Positions 16,508 to 24,867 of a DNA stretch of 64,000 nucleotides are shown piece after piece. Source of the DNA: Arcobacter caeni (lineage in GTDB: Bacteria > Campylobacterota > Campylobacteria > Campylobacterales > Arcobacteraceae); assembly GCF_003063245.1 (NCBI RefSeq), contig NZ_MUXE01000012.1, positions 1 through 64,000 of the forward strand. The letters are read 5' to 3'. Position 1 is the stretch's first letter, and the number at the start of each line of letters is the position of its first letter. Below the pieces are notes generated by a model. It made no database searches. It was not told where the DNA came from and saw nothing but the letters and a program-made list of their open reading frames with translations. A program made the translations under genes and the position numbers.

Positions 16508-17692
16508 ATGAAAAGTATAAGTTTATTAGATAAAAACTCAAATATTGCTATTTTACTTGCAGGAATTATTGCACTAATTATTGGTGTTGGAGTTGCAAGA
16601 TTTGTTTTTACATCATTATTACCATCAATGTTAGAGAATTATTTAACTATTAGTTTTGCAGGTGTATTAGCTTCTATTAATTATGTTGGATATTTAGCAG
16701 GTTCTATATTTTCAGTTTTTATAAAAGATATAAATACGAAAGTAAAATTTTTTAGATTAGGTATGTTTTTAGCTGTAAGTACAACTCTTATGCTTGGAAT
16801 CACAACTTCTGAGACAGTCTGGATAATATCAAGAGTTCTTGCTGGATTTGGGGCTGCTATGGCTTTGGTTGTTGGTTCTGCTATTGTTATGAATAAATTA
16901 AATATTCAAAATAAAACTAAAGCAATGGGAATACATTTTTCTGGAATAGGATTTTCTATTTTAGTGAGTGATTTTATAGTTAGAATTGTATTTCATTTTA
17001 ATGGAACATGGCAATTTGCTTGGATAGTTTTGGCATTTTTTGCTTTTGTTATGTCGTTTTATTCTATGTATATTTTATCTTATGATAAAGAAGTTAAACA
17101 AAATAGTGTAAAACATCATATTGATAAATCTCTATTTTCGCCTTTTGTGATAATTCTAATTATGGCATATTTTTGTGAGGGTGTGGGAATGGTTGTTCAA
17201 GGAACTTTTTTACCTGATATTATAAATTCTTTAAAAGGATTAGAAGGATTTGGAAGTTTTACATGGACTTTAGTTGGGGTTGCTGGAATTCCATCTTGTA
17301 TTACTTGGATGATGTTAGCTCATAAATATGGAAGTGTAAATATAATTATTTTGGCAATGTTTTTACAAGTTATTGGTATTTTGATTTCAGCATTAACAAA
17401 TAATGTATATTTAAATTTACTTTCAGGAATTTTATATGGTGGAACTTTTATAGGATTAGTTGCATTGTTTATGAATTTAGGTGGGAAATTAGCAGGTAAT
17501 AATCCTGTAATGTTAATGGGTGCATTAACTACAGCTTATGGAATAGGGCAAGTAGCAGCGCCACTTTATAGTGTCGCTTTAATAGAACATTTTAAAACTT
17601 ATGATTATACTTTGTATGTTACAGCATTTATTGTTTCAGGTGGAATAGTGTTGCTAATATTGACTAAAATATTTAATTTAAAGGGAGAATAA
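16508..17692 (+). CDS. MFS transporter, YbfB/YjiJ type
   Basis: A 394-residue inner membrane protein with about 12 hydrophobic segments. The start GVGVARFVFTSLLPSM and the later VLAGFGAAMALVVGS fit the YbfB/YjiJ branch of the major facilitator superfamily, whose substrates are mostly unknown. Divergent from a LysR regulator with an operator-like dyad in its promoter, and followed one base later by a tautomerase gene. The pairing suggests uptake or efflux of a small, perhaps aromatic or keto, compound handled by the tautomerase. That is inference only. Confidence 0.85.
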   Translation: MKSISLLDKNSNIAILLAGIIALIIGVGVARFVFTSLLPSMLENYLTISFAGVLASINYVGYLAGSIFSVFIKDINTKVKFFRLGMFLAVSTTLMLGITTSETVWIISRVLAGFGAAMALVVGSAIVMNKLNIQNKTKAMGIHFSGIGFSILVSDFIVRIVFHFNGTWQFAWIVLAFFAFVMSFYSMYILSYDKEVKQNSVKHHIDKSLFSPFVIILIMAYFCEGVGMVVQGTFLPDIINSLKGLEGFGSFTWTLVGVAGIPSCITWMMLAHKYGSVNIIILAMFLQVIGILISALTNNVYLNLLSGILYGGTFIGLVALFMNLGGKLAGNNPVMLMGALTTAYGIGQVAAPLYSVALIEHFKTYDYTLYVTAFIVSGGIVLLILTKIFNLKGE

Positions 17693-17693
17693 A

Positions 17694-17918
17694 ATGCCAG
17701 TTATAAATGTAAAAATGACACACGAAGATGGTGGTGCTACAAAAGAGCAAAAAGAAAAGTTATCAAAAGGTATCACAGAACTTTTTGCACAAATCTTTAA
17801 TAGAGGCGCTTCTAGTGCTGTTGTGATTATTGAAGAAGTAAGTACTGATAATTATTCGGTTGGTGGAAAAAGCATTACTCAAATAAGAAATGAAGAGAAA
17901 AAACAAACAAGTATTTAA
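17694..17918 (+). CDS. 4-oxalocrotonate tautomerase family protein
   Basis: A 74-residue protein starting Met-Pro, so that Pro1 becomes the catalytic N-terminal proline after Met removal. PVINVKMTHEDGGAT and the later AVVIIEEVSTDNYSVGGKS fit the small tautomerase family. Such enzymes shift keto-enol double bonds in aromatic degradation and related pathways. The C-terminal tail is longer than in classic 4-OT. It is the second gene of the transporter operon and ends in a hairpin at its stop. Substrate unknown. Confidence 0.85.
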   Translation: MPVINVKMTHEDGGATKEQKEKLSKGITELFAQIFNRGASSAVVIIEEVSTDNYSVGGKSITQIRNEEKKQTSI

Positions 17919-17939
17919 AGACAAAAAAGTCTTTAAATA
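17912..17939. terminator. Hairpin between tautomerase and YggS-like genes
   Basis: Perfect 11-base arms TATTTAAAGAC (17912-17922) and GTCTTTAAATA (17929-17939) with a six-A loop overlap the stop codons of the two convergent genes. Probably a bidirectional terminator. Confidence 0.65.
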
Positions 17940-18620
17940 TTAGTCTTTAAACAAAGTAGAACCCACTCTAATCATATTAGAACCACTTGCAATTGCAAGT
18001 TCAAAATCACCACTCATTCCCATAGAACAATATTTTGCTCCTAAAGGAACTACTTCATCATAGATTTTTTTTGTAGTTTTAAATGACTCTTTTATAACTT
18101 TTTCATCTGAAACATGAGCACCAATACTCATAACACCTTTTAAAATAATATTTGGGCAAAGTTCAATGATTTGTTTATAAATTTCCACTGCAACTTCTGG
18201 CATAACGCCTGATTTTGTATCTTCATAAGCTGAATTTATTTGAAGTAGGGCAGATAGTTTTTTATTTTTTGATTCTAATTTTTGATTTAATTCTATTGCT
18301 AAAGGTAGTGAATCTAATGATTGAATTAAAGTTGGGTTTAAATCTATTAAATTATTTATTTTATTTTTCTGTAAAGTTCCAACAAAATGCCATTCAATTG
18401 GTAACTCTTCTAGTTCTTGCATTTTTTCTTTTAAATCTTGTACTTTATTTTCTCCAAAAGCTCTTTGACCTGCTTCATATAAAGTATTTATATCTTCAGC
18501 TGTTGAGTATTTTGAGATTCCTATAATTTTTACAATATGATGTTCAGATATTTTTAATCTTGCACCTTCAACTTTTGTTATTATTTCATCTAAATTTTTT
18601 GTTGCTGTTTGTTTATTCAT
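17940..18620 (-). CDS. YggS-family pyridoxal phosphate homeostasis protein
   Basis: A 226-residue single-domain PLP-binding TIM barrel. The PLP lysine lies in IIGISKYSTAEDI, followed by FGENKVQDLKEKM, EWHFVGTLQKNK and the C-terminal MGMSGDFELAIASGSNMIRVG, all family hallmarks. It has no known catalytic activity and helps keep free PLP and amino/keto acid pools balanced. It is downstream of rseP on the same strand, 11 bases apart, and ends at a hairpin. Confidence 0.94.
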   Translation of the reverse strand: MNKQTATKNLDEIITKVEGARLKISEHHIVKIIGISKYSTAEDINTLYEAGQRAFGENKVQDLKEKMQELEELPIEWHFVGTLQKNKINNLIDLNPTLIQSLDSLPLAIELNQKLESKNKKLSALLQINSAYEDTKSGVMPEVAVEIYKQIIELCPNIILKGVMSIGAHVSDEKVIKESFKTTKKIYDEVVPLGAKYCSMGMSGDFELAIASGSNMIRVGSTLFKD

Positions 18621-18631
18621 AGTTTCTCTTT

Positions 18632-19690
18632 TTAGTTATTTAGAAATATTCTATTTATATCGTTATAAATTCCAAGAAGCATTAAACTTCCTAAAATCAC
18701 CCATCCAAGAATAGTTAAAAACATAAATACTTGATCACTTGGTTTTCGTCTTGTAATCATTTCATATAAATTAAACATGATATGTCCACCATCAAGTGCT
18801 GGAATTGGAAGTAAATTTAAAACTCCAAGATTTACAGAAATAAGAGCAGTTATAGCAAATAATGCAATAATCGAAGATTCACTTGCATCTGAAATTACTT
18901 TTCCAATCGAGATAACACCACCCACTTCACTACTTGGAATTGCCCCTTGAACGAGTTTTTGAATACCTTGAAAAATCATAGTAGAAGCAAAAATAGTTTT
19001 GTCATAAGCATAAATCAAAGATTCACCAAAAGATAAATCAAGATTAATAATTTTTCCTGATGGTGAGATTCCTATCATTCTTTTTTTGATTTTTTCTTTA
19101 AACATATTTTCACTATCTGAGATTTGTGGATTTATTGTTTTTGCAATAATTACTCCGTCTCTTTTAATAAAGAATTTTAAAGTTCCATTTGTACTTATGA
19201 TAGTTTTTCCAATCTCATCCCAAGATTTTATTTCAGTATCATTTATTTTTATAATTTCATCATTTGATAAAATTCCTGCATGAAATGCGGGTGAATTTTC
19301 TTGCACTTGACCCACTTGAGCAGCCCAAGTGCTTGCCCCCATCATTGCAATAGAAAAGTATAAAATAGCTGCTAAAATGAAGTTTGCAAAAGGACCTGCA
19401 AATAATATTATTATTCTTTGCCATGGTTTTTTTGTATTATATGAATCGTCTCCATCCTCTTTTAAATTAGGATTCTTATCATCTTGACCTTTCATTTGAA
19501 CATATCCACCTAAAGGAATTAATGCCAATTGCCATGTTGTTCCTTTCCACTCTTTTGCAAAAATCTGTTTTCCAAAACCAATTGAAAACACATGAATCTT
19601 TACACCAAAATAACGAGCTGCTAAAAAATGTCCCAACTCATGGAAAAAAACTAAAAATGATAAAACAAGTAAAAAAGTAATAGTACCCAA
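18632..19690 (-). CDS. rseP: RseP-type site-2 intramembrane metalloprotease
   Basis: A 352-residue intramembrane zinc protease. HELGH near residue 18 gives the zinc ligands and catalytic Glu; LLPIPALDGGH near the C-terminus gives the third ligand. A PDZ domain lies at about 120-205 (ENSPAFHAGILSNDEIIKIN). It cleaves membrane-bound anti-sigma factors or signal peptide remnants. It starts at TTG 19690 with AAGGG upstream. It sits in a run with pgsA and the FabL-like gene, an envelope-biogenesis context. Confidence 0.95.
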   Translation of the reverse strand: MGTITFLLVLSFLVFFHELGHFLAARYFGVKIHVFSIGFGKQIFAKEWKGTTWQLALIPLGGYVQMKGQDDKNPNLKEDGDDSYNTKKPWQRIIILFAGPFANFILAAILYFSIAMMGASTWAAQVGQVQENSPAFHAGILSNDEIIKINDTEIKSWDEIGKTIISTNGTLKFFIKRDGVIIAKTINPQISDSENMFKEKIKKRMIGISPSGKIINLDLSFGESLIYAYDKTIFASTMIFQGIQKLVQGAIPSSEVGGVISIGKVISDASESSIIALFAITALISVNLGVLNLLPIPALDGGHIMFNLYEMITRRKPSDQVFMFLTILGWVILGSLMLLGIYNDINRIFLNN

Positions 19691-19699
19691 AAAAAGCCC

Positions 19700-20245
19700 T
19701 TAATTTTTGAAATAATCTCTTGTATATTCATACCCTGAATATATTGTTAAAATAACAGCCAACCATAAAATCTCTGTTGCAAGTGGCCAGTTCATTATTA
19801 AAAATCCAATAGCAATCATTTGGATGACAGTTTTTATTTTCCCAGCCATTGTAGAAGCTACATCTTTTCCCTCACTAACAGCTACAACTCGTAAGCCCGT
19901 GATAAAAAATTCTCTTGAAAGTATTAAAAATACAGCAAAAGCAGAAGCTCTATTTATTACAATAAGCCCAATAAATCCCGCAAGTACAAGCATTTTGTCA
20001 GCAAGTGGATCTAATATTCCACCTAATTTTGTCATTTGATTCCAGTTTCTAGCAATGAAACCATCAAAAAAATCTGTAACAGAAGCTACAACAAAAATAA
20101 GACCAGCAAAATAATCAAACCAAGAAGGATGCCATGAAGAAAAGATAGGATTGTTTCTATCTATAAAAAACCATAGCATCAGCGGAGCTAATGCTATTCT
20201 AAAAAGTGCCAAAATATTTGGTAAATTTAGTACTTTTGATGACAT
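19700..20245 (-). CDS. pgsA: CDP-diacylglycerol-glycerol-3-phosphate 3-phosphatidyltransferase
   Basis: A 181-residue inner membrane enzyme that makes phosphatidylglycerol phosphate, the first committed step to acidic phospholipids. The CDP-alcohol phosphotransferase motif is present as VTDFFDGFIARNWNQMTKLGGILDPLADK (DG-AR-G-D-D pattern, around 56-85). About five membrane helices are visible. Its ATG shares one base with the stop of the upstream reductase gene. Confidence 0.94.
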   Translation of the reverse strand: MSSKVLNLPNILALFRIALAPLMLWFFIDRNNPIFSSWHPSWFDYFAGLIFVVASVTDFFDGFIARNWNQMTKLGGILDPLADKMLVLAGFIGLIVINRASAFAVFLILSREFFITGLRVVAVSEGKDVASTMAGKIKTVIQMIAIGFLIMNWPLATEILWLAVILTIYSGYEYTRDYFKN

Positions 20246-21024
20246 TATCTAAAAGTCGTCCCACCATCAACAATTAAAGTATGACCTGTAATCCATGATG
20301 CATCGCTTGTACATAAGAAATAACATGATTGAGCTAAATCTTGAGGTTCACCAATTCTGTTTAATGGAGAGTATTCAGCAGTTTTTGCTTTTACTTCTTC
20401 ATAGTTTGTGAATGCTTTTAGTGCATCTGTATCAATTGGACCACCAGAAACTGCATTTACTCTAATTCCAAATTCACCAAGTTCATTTGCTGCATATTTA
20501 ACCATAGTTTCAACTGCTGCTTTATTTGTTCCATGACCTGCATAGTTTTCGATATATACTAAATTTCCAGTTGATGATAAAGAAACAATTGCACCACCAC
20601 CAATTTTTTGCATTCTTTTTGCGGCTTGTTGAGCTCCACAAACAAAGGCATTAACAGTTGCTGTATAAATATTGTTTAAGCCTCTTGGTTTTAATTTCAT
20701 AAATTTACCATACCCACCAACAACAGCACGACCATAAATCATAGCATTAGAAATAAAGAAATCAACTCTATCAAAATCTTTGTCAATTTCTTCAAATAAC
20801 TCTTTATATTTTTCAGGTTCTAAAATATTAAAAGGATAAGCTTTGCATTTAACTTTATATTTTTCTTCAATATCTTTACAAATATCTTCTGCAAACTGCT
20901 GATTTGAGTTATAAGTAAAAGCTACATTTATACCATTACTTGCAAATTTGTAAACACATTCTTTCCCAATACCTTTTGTACCACCAGAAATTACTAAAGT
21001 TTTACCCTTCATTTCATTACTCAT
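20245..21024 (-). CDS. Enoyl-ACP reductase, FabL-like SDR
   Basis: A 259-residue short-chain dehydrogenase. SGGTKGIGK binds NADP(H). The active-site spacing YAGHGTNK is Tyr-x6-Lys, the arrangement of enoyl-ACP reductases instead of the usual Tyr-x3-Lys. GIRVNAVSGGPIDTDALKAF closely matches B. subtilis FabL as I remember it. It would reduce enoyl-ACP in fatty acid elongation. The start shares one base with the dapA stop. In Campylobacter a homologous gene also follows dapA. Whether this is the main ENR or a second one cannot be judged from the window. Confidence 0.8.
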   Translation of the reverse strand: MSNEMKGKTLVISGGTKGIGKECVYKFASNGINVAFTYNSNQQFAEDICKDIEEKYKVKCKAYPFNILEPEKYKELFEEIDKDFDRVDFFISNAMIYGRAVVGGYGKFMKLKPRGLNNIYTATVNAFVCGAQQAAKRMQKIGGGAIVSLSSTGNLVYIENYAGHGTNKAAVETMVKYAANELGEFGIRVNAVSGGPIDTDALKAFTNYEEVKAKTAEYSPLNRIGEPQDLAQSCYFLCTSDASWITGHTLIVDGGTTFR

Positions 21025-21911
21025 TATTTTATTACCTCATATTTTTCTAAAGTTTTTTCTAATTTTTTCATTGTTTCACTACTTGGTGAAAGTAGTGGAA
21101 GTCTATATTCTAAAGTGTCAAGTAAACCGGCCAAATACATAGCAGCTTTTATAGGAATTGGATTACTTTCACAGAATAATACAGAATTTAAAGCATATAA
21201 ATCTTCATTTATCTGTTTAGCTTTTTCATAATCACCTTCAAAAACACTATTTACTAATTGTGATTTTAGATTTGGAAGAATATTCGCAGTTACAGAAATA
21301 ATTCCTTTTGCTCCATTTACAAGCATAGGAAAATCAATTGCATCATCACCTGAAAATACAAAAAAATCTTTTCTTTGTGAGATTAGACAAATAGCTCTTT
21401 CAAGTGAACCTGTTGCTTCTTTTATAGAATATATATTTTTAACATCATCAAAAAGTCTAATAGCAGTTTTAGCTTCTAAATCGACAGAAGTTCTTCCTGG
21501 AACATTATAAAGTACAAAAGGAATTTCTACAGAATTTGCGATTGCTTTGAAATGTTGATATAAACCCTCTTGAGTTGGTTTATTATAATATGGAGTTATA
21601 GATAAAATCCCATCTGCACCAACATCTTGAGCATGTTTTGCTAACTCACAAGCTTCATGTGTTGCATTTGAACCAGCACCTGCAATTACTTTAGTATTTG
21701 AACCTTTACAAGCAGCAACCGCCACTTCAATACACTCTTTATGCTCATTAAAAGAAAGTGTTGCACTTTCTCCTGTAGTTCCAACAGGAACAACTGCATT
21801 TATACCTTGTGCAATTTGTCTTTTAATTAAAGACTCATATTTTACTAAATCAACTTTTCCATTTTTAAATGGTGTTATAAGTGCGGTCATTGAACCGGTA
21901 ATAATTTCCAT
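21024..21911 (-). CDS. dapA: 4-hydroxy-tetrahydrodipicolinate synthase
   Basis: A 295-residue aldolase that condenses pyruvate with aspartate semialdehyde in lysine and diaminopimelate synthesis. VVPVGTTGESATL is the pyruvate site, VLYNVPGRTSVDL carries the Tyr and Arg, and YSIKEATGS holds the Schiff-base lysine. The length is normal. It lies within a tight minus-strand cluster (globin, dapA, FabL-like, pgsA, rseP). Confidence 0.97.
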   Translation of the reverse strand: MEIITGSMTALITPFKNGKVDLVKYESLIKRQIAQGINAVVPVGTTGESATLSFNEHKECIEVAVAACKGSNTKVIAGAGSNATHEACELAKHAQDVGADGILSITPYYNKPTQEGLYQHFKAIANSVEIPFVLYNVPGRTSVDLEAKTAIRLFDDVKNIYSIKEATGSLERAICLISQRKDFFVFSGDDAIDFPMLVNGAKGIISVTANILPNLKSQLVNSVFEGDYEKAKQINEDLYALNSVLFCESNPIPIKAAMYLAGLLDTLEYRLPLLSPSSETMKKLEKTLEKYEVIK

Positions 21912-21918
21912 ATTTTTT

Positions 21919-22386
21919 TTATCCTTTACTTACTACTAAATCTTCTAATTCTAATCTCTCATTTACATTTACTGTATGTTTTGAAAAAGTTTCTAAAAAG
22001 TCCCAAAAACTCTGTTTTGCTTCATTTGAAATATCTACTTTTTTTAAAACTTCTTCCATACAACCCAACCATTCTCTTCTTGCTTTTTCAGTAATTGAAA
22101 ACTGCTTATGGGTTTTTAACATATCAAAATGACCAACAGCTTTTGTGTAATGTTTTTCTCCACCACAAGCTTCTATAAAAAACTTTACATTATGAGCTTT
22201 TATTTTTTCTAACTTTTCTTCATCTTGTGGAAAAAAATTTCCAATATCACTATCAACAACTAAATCATAAAAATCGCTGAATAATTTTTTTAATCTATCT
22301 TCTCCCATCTCTTTTAAAAAAAGAGAAATAGGATATTCAAAATCAGGTTTTTCACCAAATTTTGTTTTACTAATAGAGTAATTCAT
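21919..22386 (-). CDS. Truncated haemoglobin, group II-like
   Basis: A 155-residue globin-like protein. FFPQDEEKLEKIK resembles the CD region, His93 in MLKTHKQFSIT is the probable proximal haem ligand, and REWLGCM places a Trp (106) at the G8 position typical of group II. A 20-residue N-terminal extension precedes the globin fold. It differs from the Campylobacter Ctb protein as I remember it. Probable roles are oxygen or nitric oxide handling. It ends seven bases before dapA and starts right after the M16 protease stop. Confidence 0.8.
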   Translation of the reverse strand: MNYSISKTKFGEKPDFEYPISLFLKEMGEDRLKKLFSDFYDLVVDSDIGNFFPQDEEKLEKIKAHNVKFFIEACGGEKHYTKAVGHFDMLKTHKQFSITEKARREWLGCMEEVLKKVDISNEAKQSFWDFLETFSKHTVNVNERLELEDLVVSKG

Positions 22387-23706
22387 TTATTTTTCTTCTT
22401 GCTTTAAAATAACTGTTGTAGAGTTACTTTTTATCAAATATTTTTTTGCAACATTAATTAAATCTTCTTTAGTTAATTTATCAACATTCTTTTCATAGTT
22501 TAAAAGAGGTTTTATATTATCTCTTACAAAATATGAACCATATAGAGATGCAACTTCTGTTGAACTTTCAAGTGAAAAAATAAAATCAGCTTTTGTGTTT
22601 ATTTTTATCTTGTCAATATCTTTTTGAGAAATATCACCTTTTTGGATTTGCGCAATTGTATCTAAAATTTCTTTTTCAATTTCTTTAGCATCAACACCTT
22701 CATTTGCAACTGCCATAAACATGAAGATTCCAGGATCTTTTAATTCCATATTATAAGCATAAATTGTATTTACTAATCTTTTTTCATCTACAAGTTTTTT
22801 TTGTAAAATTGAACTTTTTCCAGAACTTAGAAATTCACTTAAGGCTGATAATGCAACTTGATCTTCATGCTCAAAGTTTGGAATATGATAAGTTATTGCA
22901 ATCATTTGTACTGCTGATTCTTTATTTATTACAACTGTTTTTTCTCCATCTTGAACAGGTTCAATTGTATGAAGTTTTGAAGGAATCTCTTTTTTATTTT
23001 TTATTTTTTTGAAATGTTTCTCAACAGATGCGAATACATTTTTTTCATCAATATCTCCAGCAATTACAACTATTGCATTTTTTGGTTGATAATAAGTGCT
23101 GTGAAAATCTCTAATATCAGTAATTGACCAATTTTGAATATCACTCATAAATCCAATTGGAGTCCAATGATATGGATGATAAATAAAAGCATTATTAAAT
23201 AATCTAAATTGTAAATATCCCATTGGGTTATTATCAGTTCTCCATCTTCGCTCTTCTGCTACAACATCTCGTTCTGGTTGAAACTCTTCATCTTTAAGAG
23301 TTAAGTTTTCCATTAAATCTGCAAATAATTCTAATGATTTATCCATATTTTTTGAAGCTGATTTTATATAATAGTGAGTATAGTCAAATGAAGTAGAAGC
23401 ATTATTCATGCCACCAAATCCTTTTACTATTTCATCAAATTCACCAGCTTTTAAGTTTTTTGTAGATTTGAAATTTAAATGTTCTAACATGTGGGCAATT
23501 CCACTTTTTCCCATTTTTTCATCTCTACTTCCAACTTTATAAAAAACATCAGTTGAAATGACTCCTGAACCATTTTTCATGGGAATTGCAACTATTTCTA
23601 AACCATTTTCTAAAGTTTTTGTATAATATTTTGGTAAGCTACTACTCATTAATTCTCCCGAAATTGTAATTAATAATAAAAATTGAATAATAAATATTTT
23701 AATCAA
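22387..23706 (-). CDS. M16 family zinc peptidase (pitrilysin/insulinase type)
   Basis: A 439-residue exported peptidase. A signal-like N-terminus (1-18) is followed by the inverted zinc motif HMLEHLNF near residue 72, with the distal Glu in VVAEERRW. The second half has the M16C architecture without a zinc site. It probably degrades peptides in the periplasm. TTG at 23706 is used, with AAGGA five bases upstream. The order pyrD, M16 protease, globin, dapA parallels Campylobacter apart from the globin. Confidence 0.9.
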   Translation of the reverse strand: MIKIFIIQFLLLITISGELMSSSLPKYYTKTLENGLEIVAIPMKNGSGVISTDVFYKVGSRDEKMGKSGIAHMLEHLNFKSTKNLKAGEFDEIVKGFGGMNNASTSFDYTHYYIKSASKNMDKSLELFADLMENLTLKDEEFQPERDVVAEERRWRTDNNPMGYLQFRLFNNAFIYHPYHWTPIGFMSDIQNWSITDIRDFHSTYYQPKNAIVVIAGDIDEKNVFASVEKHFKKIKNKKEIPSKLHTIEPVQDGEKTVVINKESAVQMIAITYHIPNFEHEDQVALSALSEFLSSGKSSILQKKLVDEKRLVNTIYAYNMELKDPGIFMFMAVANEGVDAKEIEKEILDTIAQIQKGDISQKDIDKIKINTKADFIFSLESSTEVASLYGSYFVRDNIKPLLNYEKNVDKLTKEDLINVAKKYLIKSNSTTVILKQEEK

Positions 23707-23716
23707 TTTGTTCCTT

Positions 23717-24775
23717 TTATTTTAAATTAGCTCCAATGGCTTGAGAAATATTTTCATACCCATCTTTTGCCATTAACGCTAATAGTTCTTCATTTATTTT
23801 TCGAACCATTGATGGTCCCTCAAAAATCATTCCTGAATATGATTGTACAAGATTTGCACCATCTTTGATTCTTTCATAAGCTTGCGCTCCAGAAGAAATT
23901 CCACCAACAGAAATTAAAACTGTTTTACCAAATAATTCTCGTCCTAGTTCTTTAAATAAACTAGCAGATTTTTGTGTTAAACAAGCTCCTGAAAGCCCAC
24001 CAAAATTTTGACAATTTGGAACTAAACTATAATCAATAGTTGTATTAGTTGCAATGATTCCAGCAGCTCCTGCGTTAATTGCACTATTACATAAATCAAT
24101 AGCCATAGAAATTTCCATATCAGGTGCAATTTTTAACAAAATTGGTTTTGCTGTTAATTCTTTTGCCATTGTGAAAAGTTCTGTTATAAACTTTTCATTT
24201 TGTAAATCTCTTAAATTTGGAGTATTTGGACTTGAAATATTTATTACTAAATAATCACTACTTGCTTCAAATTTTTTTATCAAACTTTTGTAATCACTTA
24301 ATGCAAACTCTTCAGGAGTTGTTTTATTTTTTCCTATATTTGTGCCAATTGGAATTGAAAAAGGATAAACTTTTTTTAAGTTTTTTAAAACTTCGTGGGC
24401 ACCTTTGTTGTTAAATCCCATTGCATTTTGAACTGATTTTTGTTCAGGATATCTAAACATTCTAGGTTTTGGATTTCCATCTTGAGGTTTTGGTGTCATT
24501 GTTCCTATTTCTGTAAATCCAAATCCTAAAGATTTCATAGCCTTAATCATTGTTGCATTTTTATCAAAACCAGCTGCAAGTCCAACTGGGTTTTCAAATT
24601 TTACACCAAAAATTTCTTGTGTTAATTTAGGATTTGATATATAGTTTTTCTTTTCCATATATGCTTTTGCAATTTTACATTTTCCTAAAATTCTTAAACC
24701 ATATTCTGCGAGATTGTGTGCAGTTTCTGGTTCAAACTTAAATAAGATTTTTTTTAGTGTTTGGTAGCTAATCAA
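23717..24775 (-). CDS. pyrD: Dihydroorotate dehydrogenase (quinone), class 2
   Basis: A 352-residue membrane-associated flavoprotein that oxidises dihydroorotate to orotate in pyrimidine synthesis, passing electrons to quinone. The N-terminal helices (1-40, SYQTLKKILFKFEPETAHNL) are the quinone-binding extension. NPVGLAAGFDKNA and VINISSPNTPNLRDLQ (catalytic Ser) are class 2 motifs, and LISVGGISSG binds FMN phosphate. It lies ten bases before the M16 protease gene and downstream of msbA. Confidence 0.96.
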   Translation of the reverse strand: MISYQTLKKILFKFEPETAHNLAEYGLRILGKCKIAKAYMEKKNYISNPKLTQEIFGVKFENPVGLAAGFDKNATMIKAMKSLGFGFTEIGTMTPKPQDGNPKPRMFRYPEQKSVQNAMGFNNKGAHEVLKNLKKVYPFSIPIGTNIGKNKTTPEEFALSDYKSLIKKFEASSDYLVINISSPNTPNLRDLQNEKFITELFTMAKELTAKPILLKIAPDMEISMAIDLCNSAINAGAAGIIATNTTIDYSLVPNCQNFGGLSGACLTQKSASLFKELGRELFGKTVLISVGGISSGAQAYERIKDGANLVQSYSGMIFEGPSMVRKINEELLALMAKDGYENISQAIGANLK

Positions 24776-24814
24776 AGTTTATCCCTTTTTTTTAATTAAT
24801 ACATTTTATCTAAA

Positions 24815-24867
24815 AATCATTAAATATTGGTTTTAATGTTTTTTAACTCTTTAAATCATTAAATATT
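24815..24867. repeat. 14-bp direct repeat between pyrD and msbA
   Basis: AATCATTAAATATT occurs at 24815-24828 and again at 24854-24867; the second copy covers the msbA stop codon. It may be a small local duplication or chance in very A+T-rich DNA. No function is proposed. Confidence 0.5.
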
